A DNA stretch of 16,429 nucleotides from Lentisphaerota bacterium (GCA_003552565.1 PUNB01000010.1:1-16429), one strand, 5' to 3'. Shown: positions 6,770 to 14,270, numbered from the stretch's first letter. Made by a program: numbers and translations. Notes: generated by a model not told the origin, from the letters alone.

Positions 6770-8065
6770 TCACTCCGGTTTACGACTGCGATCAATTTCC
6801 ACTACCCCCACTAAACCATGGCCGCAGCCCTGACCTTTCTGCATGGAATTCATCAAATAACGCAGAGCATAGCCCAGTTGGGGCTCGATTATATTTTCCC
6901 GCGGCAGTCCGTTACCGAGCCAGCCGACGGCTTCGATAATCATCTTCATTCGCCCCATCATCTCCCGCAGCTGACGCGGATAAGTGGCCGGAATCGGCGG
7001 GGGTTCGCTTTCATAGCACCTGTTCTCCTCATCGTACAGGTCTAAAAGTTCGATGACATATTTAACCAGCGTGTTCCAAGCCATCTGCAAACCTTCGTAA
7101 TAATCATTAAGGAAGGGGAAGCCCTGCTTGGGAACGTAATCGATAATCAAAGAGTCCAGAGAAGTCCTAAGATTTGACTCATGAATTGAGTTCATCGCAG
7201 CTCTCAAGGGCTGAGCGTGAGGGTTGTATTCCTGGGTGTCCATGTGCCTGCCGGTAAATATTGATCGATCAAAAAATTTCCGCGCTTTTATGTAAATCCC
7301 GCTGCGGCGTCCGGCCTCTGAGATAATATATTCCGCCTCCTCGCGACTCATCAAACGCAAGTTCAGATGCTGAAGGCTGTCACGCTTTTCCTCTCGTTCC
7401 TCTTTGTCGTAAATGTAGGACACTACGTAATCCATGTTCCTCAGCTCCTGCGGCTGGTTCGTCCATAGATTCCACCATTCATAGGAATAACGCCCGAGCC
7501 AGTCACAGACCACAAAAGATTGCTCCTGTGTGGACTCGGCGATCTCAGCCAGCAGATTGATGGCGCTCTCATCGTCGTTGTGATGCGAAAAAGTGCCGAA
7601 AGAAGAAAAATAAAGGTCATAGGGCCCGTCTTTATCAGAATTCATAAAGCCGTCGGTAAAATCAACTTTCTCAAATAACATTTTAGGATTGCCGCCGTAG
7701 ATTCCCCGGGCCTGTTCCAGCAAGTCTTCGTTCAGATCGACCCCTTTATAGAGCCCCAGCACGTCTCCTGAAAGCATCTCAACTTCGGCCTGATGCAGGT
7801 CCGCATCCCGATAACGAATGCCGCTCAGCAGCTCATAGCCGTCGGCGCTGCCGCACCCAAGATCAAGTATCCGCAGCCGTCGCATCCTGGCGGCCGCTTT
7901 GTTGATAGCTTCCTGCACAAAAGGGCGCAGGAACATTCGAGTGTTCTCGTCCTCCCAGAATTTGCGCACGTTGTCGTACTTGCCGACCAAGCCCGATTTC
8001 TTGGCATACAAACCGCTCTTCACCGCCTCGCTGTAGGCGGGCATCTGTTCTTGACTTTTACTCAT
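6770..8065 (-). CDS. Class I SAM-dependent methyltransferase with uncharacterised C-terminal region
   Basis: The 431-residue protein has a Rossmann-type methyltransferase domain. Motif I is ILDLGCGSADG (66-76), the acidic residue of motif II is in GVDLNED (108-114), the following KVDF supplies motif III (133-136), and motif IV is YDLYFSSFGTFSHHND (149-164). The C-terminal half (about 250-431) is Tyr- and Glu-rich with no domain I recognise, for example DYVPKQGFPFLNDYYEG and PPPIPATYPRQLREMM, and ends with a Gly/His-rich GQGCGHGLVGVVEID. The ATG at 8065 has only an AAAGAAAG-like purine run upstream. The gene stands between the MttB pair and the transporter, so its acceptor is probably a small amine or amino acid; this is inference. 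It does not look like glycine/sarcosine or dimethylglycine N-methyltransferase to me, nor like a DNA or rRNA methylase. Confidence 0.8.
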   Translation of the reverse strand: MSKSQEQMPAYSEAVKSGLYAKKSGLVGKYDNVRKFWEDENTRMFLRPFVQEAINKAAARMRRLRILDLGCGSADGYELLSGIRYRDADLHQAEVEMLSGDVLGLYKGVDLNEDLLEQARGIYGGNPKMLFEKVDFTDGFMNSDKDGPYDLYFSSFGTFSHHNDDESAINLLAEIAESTQEQSFVVCDWLGRYSYEWWNLWTNQPQELRNMDYVVSYIYDKEEREEKRDSLQHLNLRLMSREEAEYIISEAGRRSGIYIKARKFFDRSIFTGRHMDTQEYNPHAQPLRAAMNSIHESNLRTSLDSLIIDYVPKQGFPFLNDYYEGLQMAWNTLVKYVIELLDLYDEENRCYESEPPPIPATYPRQLREMMGRMKMIIEAVGWLGNGLPRENIIEPQLGYALRYLMNSMQKGQGCGHGLVGVVEIDRSRKPE

Positions 8066-8095
8066 AATAAGCTTTCTTTGTTTTTATTTTATTAT

Positions 8096-8180
8096 TTTCT
8101 GGTGTCAGGTTTCGGGTTTCAGAGAAGTTTCCCTGACACCTGAACACTGAAACCTGAAACCACGTAGTCTCACATAAGCT
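8096..8180 (+). repeat. Dispersed intergenic repeat copy, 85 bases
   Basis: These 85 bases match 11606-11690 with only three substitutions (at 8129, 8151 and 8165) and no gaps. Inside it GGTGTCAGG (8101-8109) pairs with CCTGACACC (8132-8140). A second possible stem pairs GGTTTCGGGTTTCAG (8108-8122) with CTGAAACCTGAAACC (8147-8161), one mismatch. The two stems overlap, so they are alternatives. Confidence 0.9.
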
Positions 8181-8211
8181 CGAAAATGGCTGTGCGTTCC
8201 ACGACCAATTG

Positions 8212-8294
8212 GATTAAGGCGAAAGATTATAAAGAAAGATTAGGGGAAAAAGGGTGCGCCCCTTAATCTTTTGCCCTAATCTTTCGCCTTAATC
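8212..8294. repeat. Nested palindromic element with perfect 18-bp arms
   Basis: GATTAAGGCGAAAGATTA (8212-8229) is exactly inverted at 8277-8294. Inside, AAAGATTAGGGG (8235-8246) pairs with CCCCTTAATCTTT (8259-8271) with one bulged base, leaving a 12-base loop. The element starts 33 bases after the TAG of the MttB-family gene on the minus strand. It could fold into a long RNA hairpin that ends or stabilises the transcript, but no T-run follows, so it is not a standard intrinsic terminator. A small non-autonomous palindromic element is equally possible. Confidence 0.85.
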
Positions 8295-8326
8295 TCGTTT
8301 CCGAACCCTTTCAGCATGGATTCCGG

Positions 8327-9811
8327 CTAAGCCAAAGTTTCCGGCAGGATACCGGAAATTTCCTCTTGCAGCCGTTTCACCGTCTCCGGCGGCAGCTGAT
8401 TACGCGGGCGTTCCATGATTTCCCGCACCTGTTCCTGTGCCGCCTGCAGGGCGCCGCCCTCATCGTTTTCCAAGGGATAGCAGACATACACATCATCATT
8501 CTCCGTCGGCAGAGGAAGGTTGTAGATGTAAGTTTTATGCGGGCTTTCCATTACCTCCCGAATCATTTTAAGCACCGATTCCCGATCTTTTTCATCCACC
8601 GGCGTGTCACGCAAAACATTTTTCACTATGCCGATATGAGCATTGTCCATCACCGCCTGCTCCGGGCAGAAAACGTTGGTGCGCTCCAGCAGCCCGAAGG
8701 CATAATGAATGTATTGCGCCCCGTTCCTGGGAACCGTGAGTAGAGTGATCAATTTTTCCGCCGTCGCCTGAATTCCCGGCTCGCTGGTATCGGCGACCCC
8801 GGCGGTTGAATAACACGGCAGCCCGTAATAACGAGCCATTTGCGCGCAGTCAATGTTATAATGAACAAACTCCGGAGCCCCGTAGAGATCATTCAGGTTA
8901 TCCAGCCTTGTGCGCACCGGCACCGCGCCGTAAAGCACCGGCGCTCCAGGAGAGGCCAGCTGATTAAGCACGACCCCTGCCAACAGCTCAGCGTTAATCT
9001 GCGCCACCATACCGAACTCATCAAAAGGCCCGGTGGCGCCGCCCATAGGACAGCTGGAAATAACCACCGGCGCCCGGCGGCGGGCTATTTCAATCATCGT
9101 TTCGGCCGTATCATCGACCATCTGCAAGGGGCTTTTCATCACGCAGGTGATAAAAGAAAGCACCGGATTGTCAATGAACTCCTGCTCTCCGCCGGCAATA
9201 ATTCGGCCGAGCTTCATCACCTGGTCAAGCTGCGACAACGAGGTCAGCCCCGCCTGCACATGCCGCCCGATATTATTCAGGCTGGCCAGGAACTTATTGA
9301 CATCCTTATTTTCGGCCGTCACTCCCTTGTCCTGAATATTGACGCAGCGGATAAAGAAATCCAGGTTTTCCAGGTTATCACATAAATGCGCCGCCTGCCG
9401 CAGGCGTTCAATATTGCCGGGCAGTCTTTCGTACTTGGGTGAACCGGACTGGAGATCGACATCCAGCCAGAAATTGGTTTCCGAACCACTGCCGAAGCGA
9501 ACTCTCGGTTCAGCCGCGTCCAGTATCAGTCTTTGTTCCGGATCCCGTGCCCCCAGGACTATGCTTGAAGGGGCGGTGTCCAAAGCCTGGTTCAGAAGTT
9601 CGGATGAAATGCGCACGCGCTGACAATCGCCCGCGTCCTCTATCCGCGCACCGGCCTGGCGAAAAAGTTCCACCGCCGTCTGGTTATAGCAGAGTATACC
9701 GGGATCTTCCAGCAGCTCCCTGGAGACTCCGTCTACCAGTTTTATCTGTTTCTCCGACAGCCGCTGTTCCGGCCGCACTAAAACGCCTTCTCGCTGTTTT
9801 AATTCACTCAT
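8327..9811 (-). CDS. MttB-family (trimethylamine:corrinoid methyltransferase-like) protein, non-pyrrolysine, copy 2
   Basis: The 494-residue product belongs to the MttB superfamily (PF06253-type). Recognisable stretches are IIAGGEQEF, NPVLSFITCVMKSPLQ, PVVISSCPMGGATGP, NQLASPGAPVLYG and ARYYGLPCYSTAGVADT. MttB itself moves a methyl group from trimethylamine to a corrinoid protein and carries pyrrolysine at an in-frame UAG. This frame has no internal TAG, so it belongs with the non-pyrrolysine members such as MtgB, which act on glycine betaine and other quaternary amines. It ends at a TAG, but its length fits the family and reading through adds only 15 codons, so TAG is a plain stop. It lies 34 bases after its diverged paralogue. 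Where copy 1 has SDAKEVD, this copy has ADTSEPG, so the active sites differ. Substrate unknown. Confidence 0.9.
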   Translation of the reverse strand: MSELKQREGVLVRPEQRLSEKQIKLVDGVSRELLEDPGILCYNQTAVELFRQAGARIEDAGDCQRVRISSELLNQALDTAPSSIVLGARDPEQRLILDAAEPRVRFGSGSETNFWLDVDLQSGSPKYERLPGNIERLRQAAHLCDNLENLDFFIRCVNIQDKGVTAENKDVNKFLASLNNIGRHVQAGLTSLSQLDQVMKLGRIIAGGEQEFIDNPVLSFITCVMKSPLQMVDDTAETMIEIARRRAPVVISSCPMGGATGPFDEFGMVAQINAELLAGVVLNQLASPGAPVLYGAVPVRTRLDNLNDLYGAPEFVHYNIDCAQMARYYGLPCYSTAGVADTSEPGIQATAEKLITLLTVPRNGAQYIHYAFGLLERTNVFCPEQAVMDNAHIGIVKNVLRDTPVDEKDRESVLKMIREVMESPHKTYIYNLPLPTENDDVYVCYPLENDEGGALQAAQEQVREIMERPRNQLPPETVKRLQEEISGILPETLA

Positions 9812-9829
9812 AATATTTCATCTGTCCTT
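9804..9829 (-). promoter_or_regulatory. Ribosome binding site and short overlapping ORF ahead of MttB-family copy 2
   Basis: AAGGA (9825-9829) lies 13 bases from the annotated ATG at 9811, longer than ideal. Only 3 bases after it an ATG at 9821 starts a five-codon frame (ATGAAATATTATGAG then TGA) that overlaps the gene start. The same arrangement, ribosome site, 3 bases, ATGAAATA, precedes the other MttB-family gene. It may be a vestige of an ancestral start or a coupling device. Confidence 0.3.
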
Positions 9830-9845
9830 GTTGTTGTTCCTGCTT

Positions 9846-11300
9846 TCATTCCGCCGACTGAATGTGATCGAAGCGGTTCAGAATCTCTTCCCGAGCCTGT
9901 GATGCAATCAAAGGTTCCGATTTTTCAGAACGAATTTCTTCAACTTTCCGACGCGCCCTGGCCAATGCGGATTCGGCGGATGAATACTCTTCGCGCTTCT
10001 GCCGATTGGCCAAAGTTGGCTGGAAAAATTCTCCATGCATATGCTGTATGGTGTGTTCCTCCACCAGATAATCCTGGCCCGGTCCTTTCTCGATCAGCAT
10101 TTCCTTGCCCAAAGTGTCGTCGTTGACCTCTACTCCTCGAAGCACCCGCTGACACATACCGAGAATTTCATTGTCCATCACCAGCTTATCATAGGCAACC
10201 GTCAGATCGGTTTCCATCAATCCGGCGATATCATGAATATAATTAGCGCCGCTCATGGCCACCAGCAGACTCGACATGGCGCTTTCATAGGCGGCCTGAA
10301 TATCGACCTCTTTAGCATCCGAGGTGCCGCCGGTGGAATAAAGAGGCAGACCGAAATGCTGCGCCATCTGCGCCACTCCGGCGTTGATCATTCCTCTTTC
10401 AACCGCGCCGCCCACATGGTCCATGTTGTGCAGATTGGTGATGGAACCGACACTGCCGCAAATACCGGGAGCGCCGCGTTGAACCGACTGCACCATGGCG
10501 ATTCCCCCGAGGGTTTCAGCGGTATGGGTAAGAATATTTCCGGCCAGAGTCACCGGCGAAGTCGTGCCGCATATCGGTTCGGTCGGCACCACCACCGGCA
10601 GTCCCTTGCGAGCCAGATAGCAGGTCATTTCGCCGTAGTGATCATCAATCTTAAAAGGACTGATAATCAAAGTTATGAAAGAAACAAACGGTTTGCGCCG
10701 CAGCTCCTCCTCGCCCCCGGCCATCATTTCAGCCATCGCCACCACCTGCCGGCAGCCGGCCATCGAATAAATCCCCCCCATCACATGCTTGTTAGTGTTG
10801 TCGAGAGCATGAAAGAAGCGATTGACATCGATCTCATCCTTTTCCCTGATTTCATTCGGGAAAACATTGATCGTGAACACATGTATATTTTCCAGCTTCT
10901 CCACCATTCTGGCGTTAAGCGCCACATCCTTCAGTTCTGACTGCCGTCTTTCGCCGGTGTCGGGGTCAAGCACATAAATAGCCGTGCCGCCGGTGCCGTA
11001 ATGAACCCGGTTTTTCTCCAGCACTGCGTCGTACTCACCGTCCCGGGAATAAAGTGTCACAGAAGAGGGGTTGGCAGCAACTGCGTCTTCCACCATAGCC
11101 CGCGGGAAACGCACATTGCGGGTTGTTTCATCCACCGTCGCGCCCGCCTTCCGCAAAGCCTCAAAGCCGCTGTCGCTGTAGACGGCCATGCCGGATTTTT
11201 CCAGCACTTCCAAAGCCGCTTCCGCCACTTGTTTAACCCCCGAGTCGTCCAAAGGCTGATACAAGGATGAAGGAAGGCCTATGTCAAACTGTTTATTCAT
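9846..11300 (-). CDS. MttB-family (trimethylamine:corrinoid methyltransferase-like) protein, non-pyrrolysine, copy 1
   Basis: The 484-residue product is a second MttB superfamily member. It carries MMAGGEEELRRKPFVSFITL, LPVVVPTEPICGTTSPVTLAG, QSVQRGAPGICGSVGS, AQHFGLPLYSTGGTSDAKE and ANYIHDIAGLMETDL. As in its neighbour there is no internal amber codon, so pyrrolysine is not used. Known relatives transfer a methyl group from a quaternary amine to a cobalamin-binding MttC-like protein in the cytoplasm; no such partner is encoded in the window. It appears to be the first gene of the minus-strand cluster, with a long gap upstream that faces bamA. The ATG at 11300 has AGGAG 15 bases upstream and a two-codon frame between. 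The two copies share the fold but are clearly diverged, which points to an old duplication, different substrates or a heteromer. Confidence 0.9.
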   Translation of the reverse strand: MNKQFDIGLPSSLYQPLDDSGVKQVAEAALEVLEKSGMAVYSDSGFEALRKAGATVDETTRNVRFPRAMVEDAVAANPSSVTLYSRDGEYDAVLEKNRVHYGTGGTAIYVLDPDTGERRQSELKDVALNARMVEKLENIHVFTINVFPNEIREKDEIDVNRFFHALDNTNKHVMGGIYSMAGCRQVVAMAEMMAGGEEELRRKPFVSFITLIISPFKIDDHYGEMTCYLARKGLPVVVPTEPICGTTSPVTLAGNILTHTAETLGGIAMVQSVQRGAPGICGSVGSITNLHNMDHVGGAVERGMINAGVAQMAQHFGLPLYSTGGTSDAKEVDIQAAYESAMSSLLVAMSGANYIHDIAGLMETDLTVAYDKLVMDNEILGMCQRVLRGVEVNDDTLGKEMLIEKGPGQDYLVEEHTIQHMHGEFFQPTLANRQKREEYSSAESALARARRKVEEIRSEKSEPLIASQAREEILNRFDHIQSAE

Positions 11301-11303
11301 GAA

Positions 11304-11320
11304 TTATTTCATTCGCTCCT
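11304..11320 (-). promoter_or_regulatory. Ribosome binding site with two-codon ORF ahead of MttB-family copy 1
   Basis: AGGAG (11316-11320) is followed after 3 bases by ATG AAA TAA (11312-11304), in frame with and 3 bases before the real ATG at 11300. The ribosome binding site is thus better placed for the real start (15 bases, long) only by default. The layout resembles that of the paralogue at 9804-9829. Confidence 0.3.
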
Positions 11321-11394
11321 GTTGTTTCTTCGTATTAACATATTTTCCGCGACAGCATGTAAAAATCGGCCATCGCTTTCCGCGCCTGATTCAT

Positions 11395-11424
11395 ATAACA
11401 TGCCATAAATAATCGGTTTTTCAA
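11395..11424 (-). promoter_or_regulatory. Candidate sigma70-like promoter for the MttB/transporter cluster
   Basis: On the minus strand TTGAAA (11424-11419) is followed after 18 bases by TGTTAT (11400-11395), about 95 bases upstream of the first MttB-family start. The match to the -35/-10 consensus is moderate, and AT-rich DNA yields such hits by chance. No operator-like palindrome overlaps it. Confidence 0.25.
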
Positions 11425-11555
11425 ACTTTCTCCTGAAAACTCCACCATCAGAGCTTGCAATAAGAAGGAACGGATATACGTTTCTGACGCTCTTGTGAGT
11501 GCTTAAAAGCGGTGCGATTTCCGGTGTGCCAATTGTGTTTCACCTAAGCCCGGCC

Positions 11556-11690
11556 CGCCGGCGCGCAAGGCGCCGGATACCCCTAGGGAGAGACTTGTTG
11601 AATGGTTTCTGGTGTCAGGTTTCGGGTTTCAGAGAAGTCTCCCTGACACCTGAACACTGACACCTGAAACCACGAAGTCTCACATAAGCT
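11556..11690 (+). repeat. Most complete copy of the modular dispersed repeat, 135 bases
   Basis: Three modules follow one another. The GC-rich module (11556-11590) matches 6721-6755. The link AGACTTGTTGAATGG (11590-11604) matches the minus strand at 4943-4929. The 85-base module (11606-11690) matches 8096-8180 with three substitutions. The bases just left of it (CACCTAAGCCCGGC, 11541-11554) resemble the end of the repeat followed by the GC-rich module at 6709-6720, as if units once lay in tandem. Confidence 0.85.
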
Positions 11691-11701
11691 TCTATACCAA
11701 A

Positions 11702-11841
11702 GCGGTGATCCGCCTGAGGCGGACACCGCACTCCGAAAGAGCCTTCGGCTCAGTGTCGGGAAATGATAGCGGGTGATCAGCCTCCGAAGGTATCTCCGGA
11801 GACTTAAAGTTCATACGCCCCCGCCGGGCTTGTCCCGGCGG
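11702..11841 (+). promoter_or_regulatory. Run of GC-rich hairpins in the bamA leader
   Basis: At least three good stems are visible. GCGGTGATCCGCC pairs with GGCGGACACCGC (11702-11729, one bulge, TGA loop). GAGCC-TTC-GGCTC sits at 11739-11751. CCGCCGGG-CTTGT-CCCGGCGG lies at 11821-11841. A weaker CTCCG/CGGAG pair lies at about 11782-11800. The last stem ends about 18 bases before the bamA ribosome binding site. They may structure the leader RNA or be small palindromic repeats; none has a T-run typical of a terminator. Confidence 0.6.
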
Positions 11842-11873
11842 AGCGAAAGATTGCAAAAAAAGGATTTTTACCA

Positions 11874-14267
11874 ATGCGTTTTTTTTCCATTCTCGCAAAG
11901 ATGGATGTTCGGATCTATTTTACGCTGTTCGCCCTGTTTATTCTCATGCCTTTAACTGGTGACAGCGCCGTTATCGGAAAAATATCTTTTTCCTTCCCGA
12001 CGGAAGAAACGATATCTGAAAGCTTCCTGGAAAACCAAATAATCAGCGCCGTAGGTGACGAGTTCAACCCCGAACAGCTCTCTGAGGACATTCAGAAACT
12101 GTATGAAACCGGCTATATCGATGATGTTGAAGCGCAGGCTTTGACCATGGAGGACACCGAACAAGTGGAACTGCGCTTCCAAATAACTCCAACCCCGAGA
12201 ATCAGAGGAATCACCATAAGCGGCAATGACAATCTTCGCACTTCGTCAATACGGGACATGCTGCCCCTGAGCGAAGGAGAACGGCTGCATTCAGGCAGAC
12301 TGGCGGAAGGCCGCCGGGCGATCAGAGAATTATATGAAGATTCCGGCTTCCATAATGCTTCAGTCAGTGTCAGCAAAGAAGAGGTGAACCAATCGCAAGT
12401 GGATCTGCTGGTGGAAATAAATGAGCAGGAACGCCACAAAGTACGACGGGTCAATTTCAGCGGCAACCAGGTTTACTCTGACCGTCAGCTGCGCCGGCGG
12501 CTGAACACCAGGCGGTCGCTATGGGCCTATATTTTCAGCACCGGCCATCTTGACCCCCGGGAACTGCGTGCCGACCGGCAAATATTGCGTGAATTGTACG
12601 CCGACAAGGGATACCTGGATTTCGAGATCGAAGAAGTGGAAAAAAGCTACAGCCGCAACGATAAATGGGTGACGCTGAATTTTCACATACAGGAAGGTGA
12701 GCCTTATAAAGTTGAGGAAATAACATTCAACGGCAATGAAAAATTCTCTGACGATGAATTGCGAGAACTGCTTACTCTGGAAGAAAGCATGACCTACAGC
12801 CGGAGCAAACGGAATCAGGACATTCGGAGCATTCAGCATAAATACGGTCGCCTCGGTTATATCGACCTGGTCTGCCGTCCCCAGGAGCAAACCGACAGTG
12901 ATCGACAAACGGTCACCGTCAATTATCAAATCCGGGAAGGAGCGCCTTCTCGCATCCGCGACATCCTGATTGCCGGCAATCAGATCACTCAGGATCAAGT
13001 GCTGCGCCGGGAATCCCCCCTGGCTCCGGGTGATTTGGCCGATACGCAAAAAATAGAACAAACCCGAACGCGGCTGCGCGAACTGCAGTATTTTAAGGAA
13101 GTAAGCGTAACCCCCCTGCCCACGGAGGAAGAAGGACTGAAAGATCTGGAGATCGCGGTCAAGGAAACCGCCACCGGGCGCTGGGGAATCGGCGGCGGTT
13201 TCTCCAGCGACACCGGCGGTTTCGGCTTTGTTGAAATCGAAGAAACCAATTTCGACCTTTCACGTCTTTTCCGTTTCCGGCAATGGCCCCCGAAAGGCGC
13301 CGGTCAAAGAGCAAGATTCAGAACCACCGTGGGCAGTGAAATGCTGGAGTTCAACCTCGCCTTCATTGAACCGTGGCTTTTCGGAAGACGCCTGCGCCTG
13401 GAAACCAACCTTTTCCACCAGACTTACGATCAATATGAGTATGACGAACAGCGCACAGGCGGCAGGTTTAATCTCACCCGTCAAGTCGCCCTCGGGCCGG
13501 ACAGCGAGGGCCGGCTGCCCTGGTGGCGCTCAACCTGGCGCCAGTCGATTGGTTATCGCTTGGAATATGTTGACCTCACCAGCTTTTCAGCTGACGCCAG
13601 TCCGGAACTGCTGGCCGAAAGAGGAGACTATATAGTCAGCGCCATAACCCTGGGAATGAGCCGGGACACCCGCGACAGCTTCAGACTGCCGACTAGAGGA
13701 GGACACATCGGCGCTAACCTGCAATTGCAGAGCGAGGCCATCGGCGCCTACAGCAATATTTATAAGTTAGACCTCAAAACCAATCGTTATTTTTCTCTTG
13801 GACGCTACCCCTATCTGGAAACCCTGCCGATACTGGCCGACACCGTGCTGAAACTGCAGGCGGAAGCGGCGACAGTGGATAACATAGGCGGCGACTCGCC
13901 AGCTATCTTTGACCGCTATTTCGCCGGCGGACAGTACACCATCAGAGGCTTCGAAAGACGGCAGGTCAGCCCCGTGGATATCAATGAAGATCCGATCGGC
14001 GGCCAATCCAGGCTGCTGGCCACCGCTGAACTTATGTATCCTTTGCATGAAATGCTCTGGCTGAGTGTTTTCAGTGACTTCGGCAACGTCTGGCGCAGTT
14101 CCTGGAACTGGAATCCCGGTGAACTTAACAGCAGCGCCGGCATCGGGCTGCAGCTGGACTTGCAGGCCATCCCCATGCGTCTTGATTACGCCGTTCCGGT
14201 CACCACCCAGCAGGATCATCTGGATACCCGCGGAAGAATTCATTTCAGCCTCGGCCGTTCTTTCTGA
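11874..14267 (+). CDS. bamA: Outer-membrane protein assembly factor BamA
   Basis: The 797-residue protein is the central component of the BAM complex, which folds beta-barrel proteins into the outer membrane. After a signal peptide (hydrophobic at about 14-28) come five POTRA domains at roughly 34-106, 107-185, 188-275, 277-355 and 358-432, each ending in or starting with the typical ISGND, FSGNQ, FNGNE or IAGNQ turn. The barrel spans about 437-797, with the conserved IRGF motif of the lid loop at 690-693 and SDFGNVW further on. It ends in Phe, as barrel proteins do. AAGGA lies 9 bases before the ATG at 11874; a second ATG at 11901 is possible but would shorten the signal peptide's basic region. 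It is the first gene of a plus-strand operon. Confidence 0.96.
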   Translation: MRFFSILAKMDVRIYFTLFALFILMPLTGDSAVIGKISFSFPTEETISESFLENQIISAVGDEFNPEQLSEDIQKLYETGYIDDVEAQALTMEDTEQVELRFQITPTPRIRGITISGNDNLRTSSIRDMLPLSEGERLHSGRLAEGRRAIRELYEDSGFHNASVSVSKEEVNQSQVDLLVEINEQERHKVRRVNFSGNQVYSDRQLRRRLNTRRSLWAYIFSTGHLDPRELRADRQILRELYADKGYLDFEIEEVEKSYSRNDKWVTLNFHIQEGEPYKVEEITFNGNEKFSDDELRELLTLEESMTYSRSKRNQDIRSIQHKYGRLGYIDLVCRPQEQTDSDRQTVTVNYQIREGAPSRIRDILIAGNQITQDQVLRRESPLAPGDLADTQKIEQTRTRLRELQYFKEVSVTPLPTEEEGLKDLEIAVKETATGRWGIGGGFSSDTGGFGFVEIEETNFDLSRLFRFRQWPPKGAGQRARFRTTVGSEMLEFNLAFIEPWLFGRRLRLETNLFHQTYDQYEYDEQRTGGRFNLTRQVALGPDSEGRLPWWRSTWRQSIGYRLEYVDLTSFSADASPELLAERGDYIVSAITLGMSRDTRDSFRLPTRGGHIGANLQLQSEAIGAYSNIYKLDLKTNRYFSLGRYPYLETLPILADTVLKLQAEAATVDNIGGDSPAIFDRYFAGGQYTIRGFERRQVSPVDINEDPIGGQSRLLATAELMYPLHEMLWLSVFSDFGNVWRSSWNWNPGELNSSAGIGLQLDLQAIPMRLDYAVPVTTQQDHLDTRGRIHFSLGRSF

Positions 14268-14270
14268 CAG

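Larger units (their letters stand above)
8066..8326. other. 261-base gap holding two repeat elements
   Basis: The gap separates the second MttB-family gene from the SAM methyltransferase gene, both on the minus strand. It contains the 85-base dispersed repeat (8096-8180) and the 83-base palindrome (8212-8294), with about 31 bases between them, so little unique sequence is left. No ORF, tRNA or clear promoter is seen. Confidence 0.6.
11301..11873. other. 573-base divergent intergenic region
   Basis: This region lies between the MttB-family genes (minus) and the bamA operon (plus), so it should hold promoters for both. Going right it contains the leader and a candidate promoter of the minus-strand cluster (11304-11424), about 130 bases without clear structure, the largest copy of the dispersed repeat (11556-11690) and a run of GC-rich hairpins (11702-11841), then the bamA ribosome binding site. 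A 68-codon minus-strand frame at 11692-11898 merely reads through the hairpins and is not called. Confidence 0.6.

Noticed and set aside
8212..8294. Intrinsic terminator after the MttB-family gene
   Set aside because: The stem is long and perfect, but no T-run follows on either strand, and the same-strand genes continue beyond it, so it is described only as a palindrome.
10035..10940. Plus-strand 301-residue His-rich open frame
   Set aside because: Antisense to the first MttB-family gene; the His richness is a by-product of reading Met- and Val-rich codons backwards.
8327..11300. Pyrrolysine use in the MttB-family genes
   Set aside because: Neither frame has an internal TAG, and TAG serves as the ordinary final stop in three genes here (MttB-like copy 2, permease, AsnB-like). 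Reading through these adds only short, meaningless tails where checked.
11692..11898. Minus-strand 68-residue open frame
   Set aside because: It reads through the GC-rich hairpins and across the bamA start; no support as a gene.
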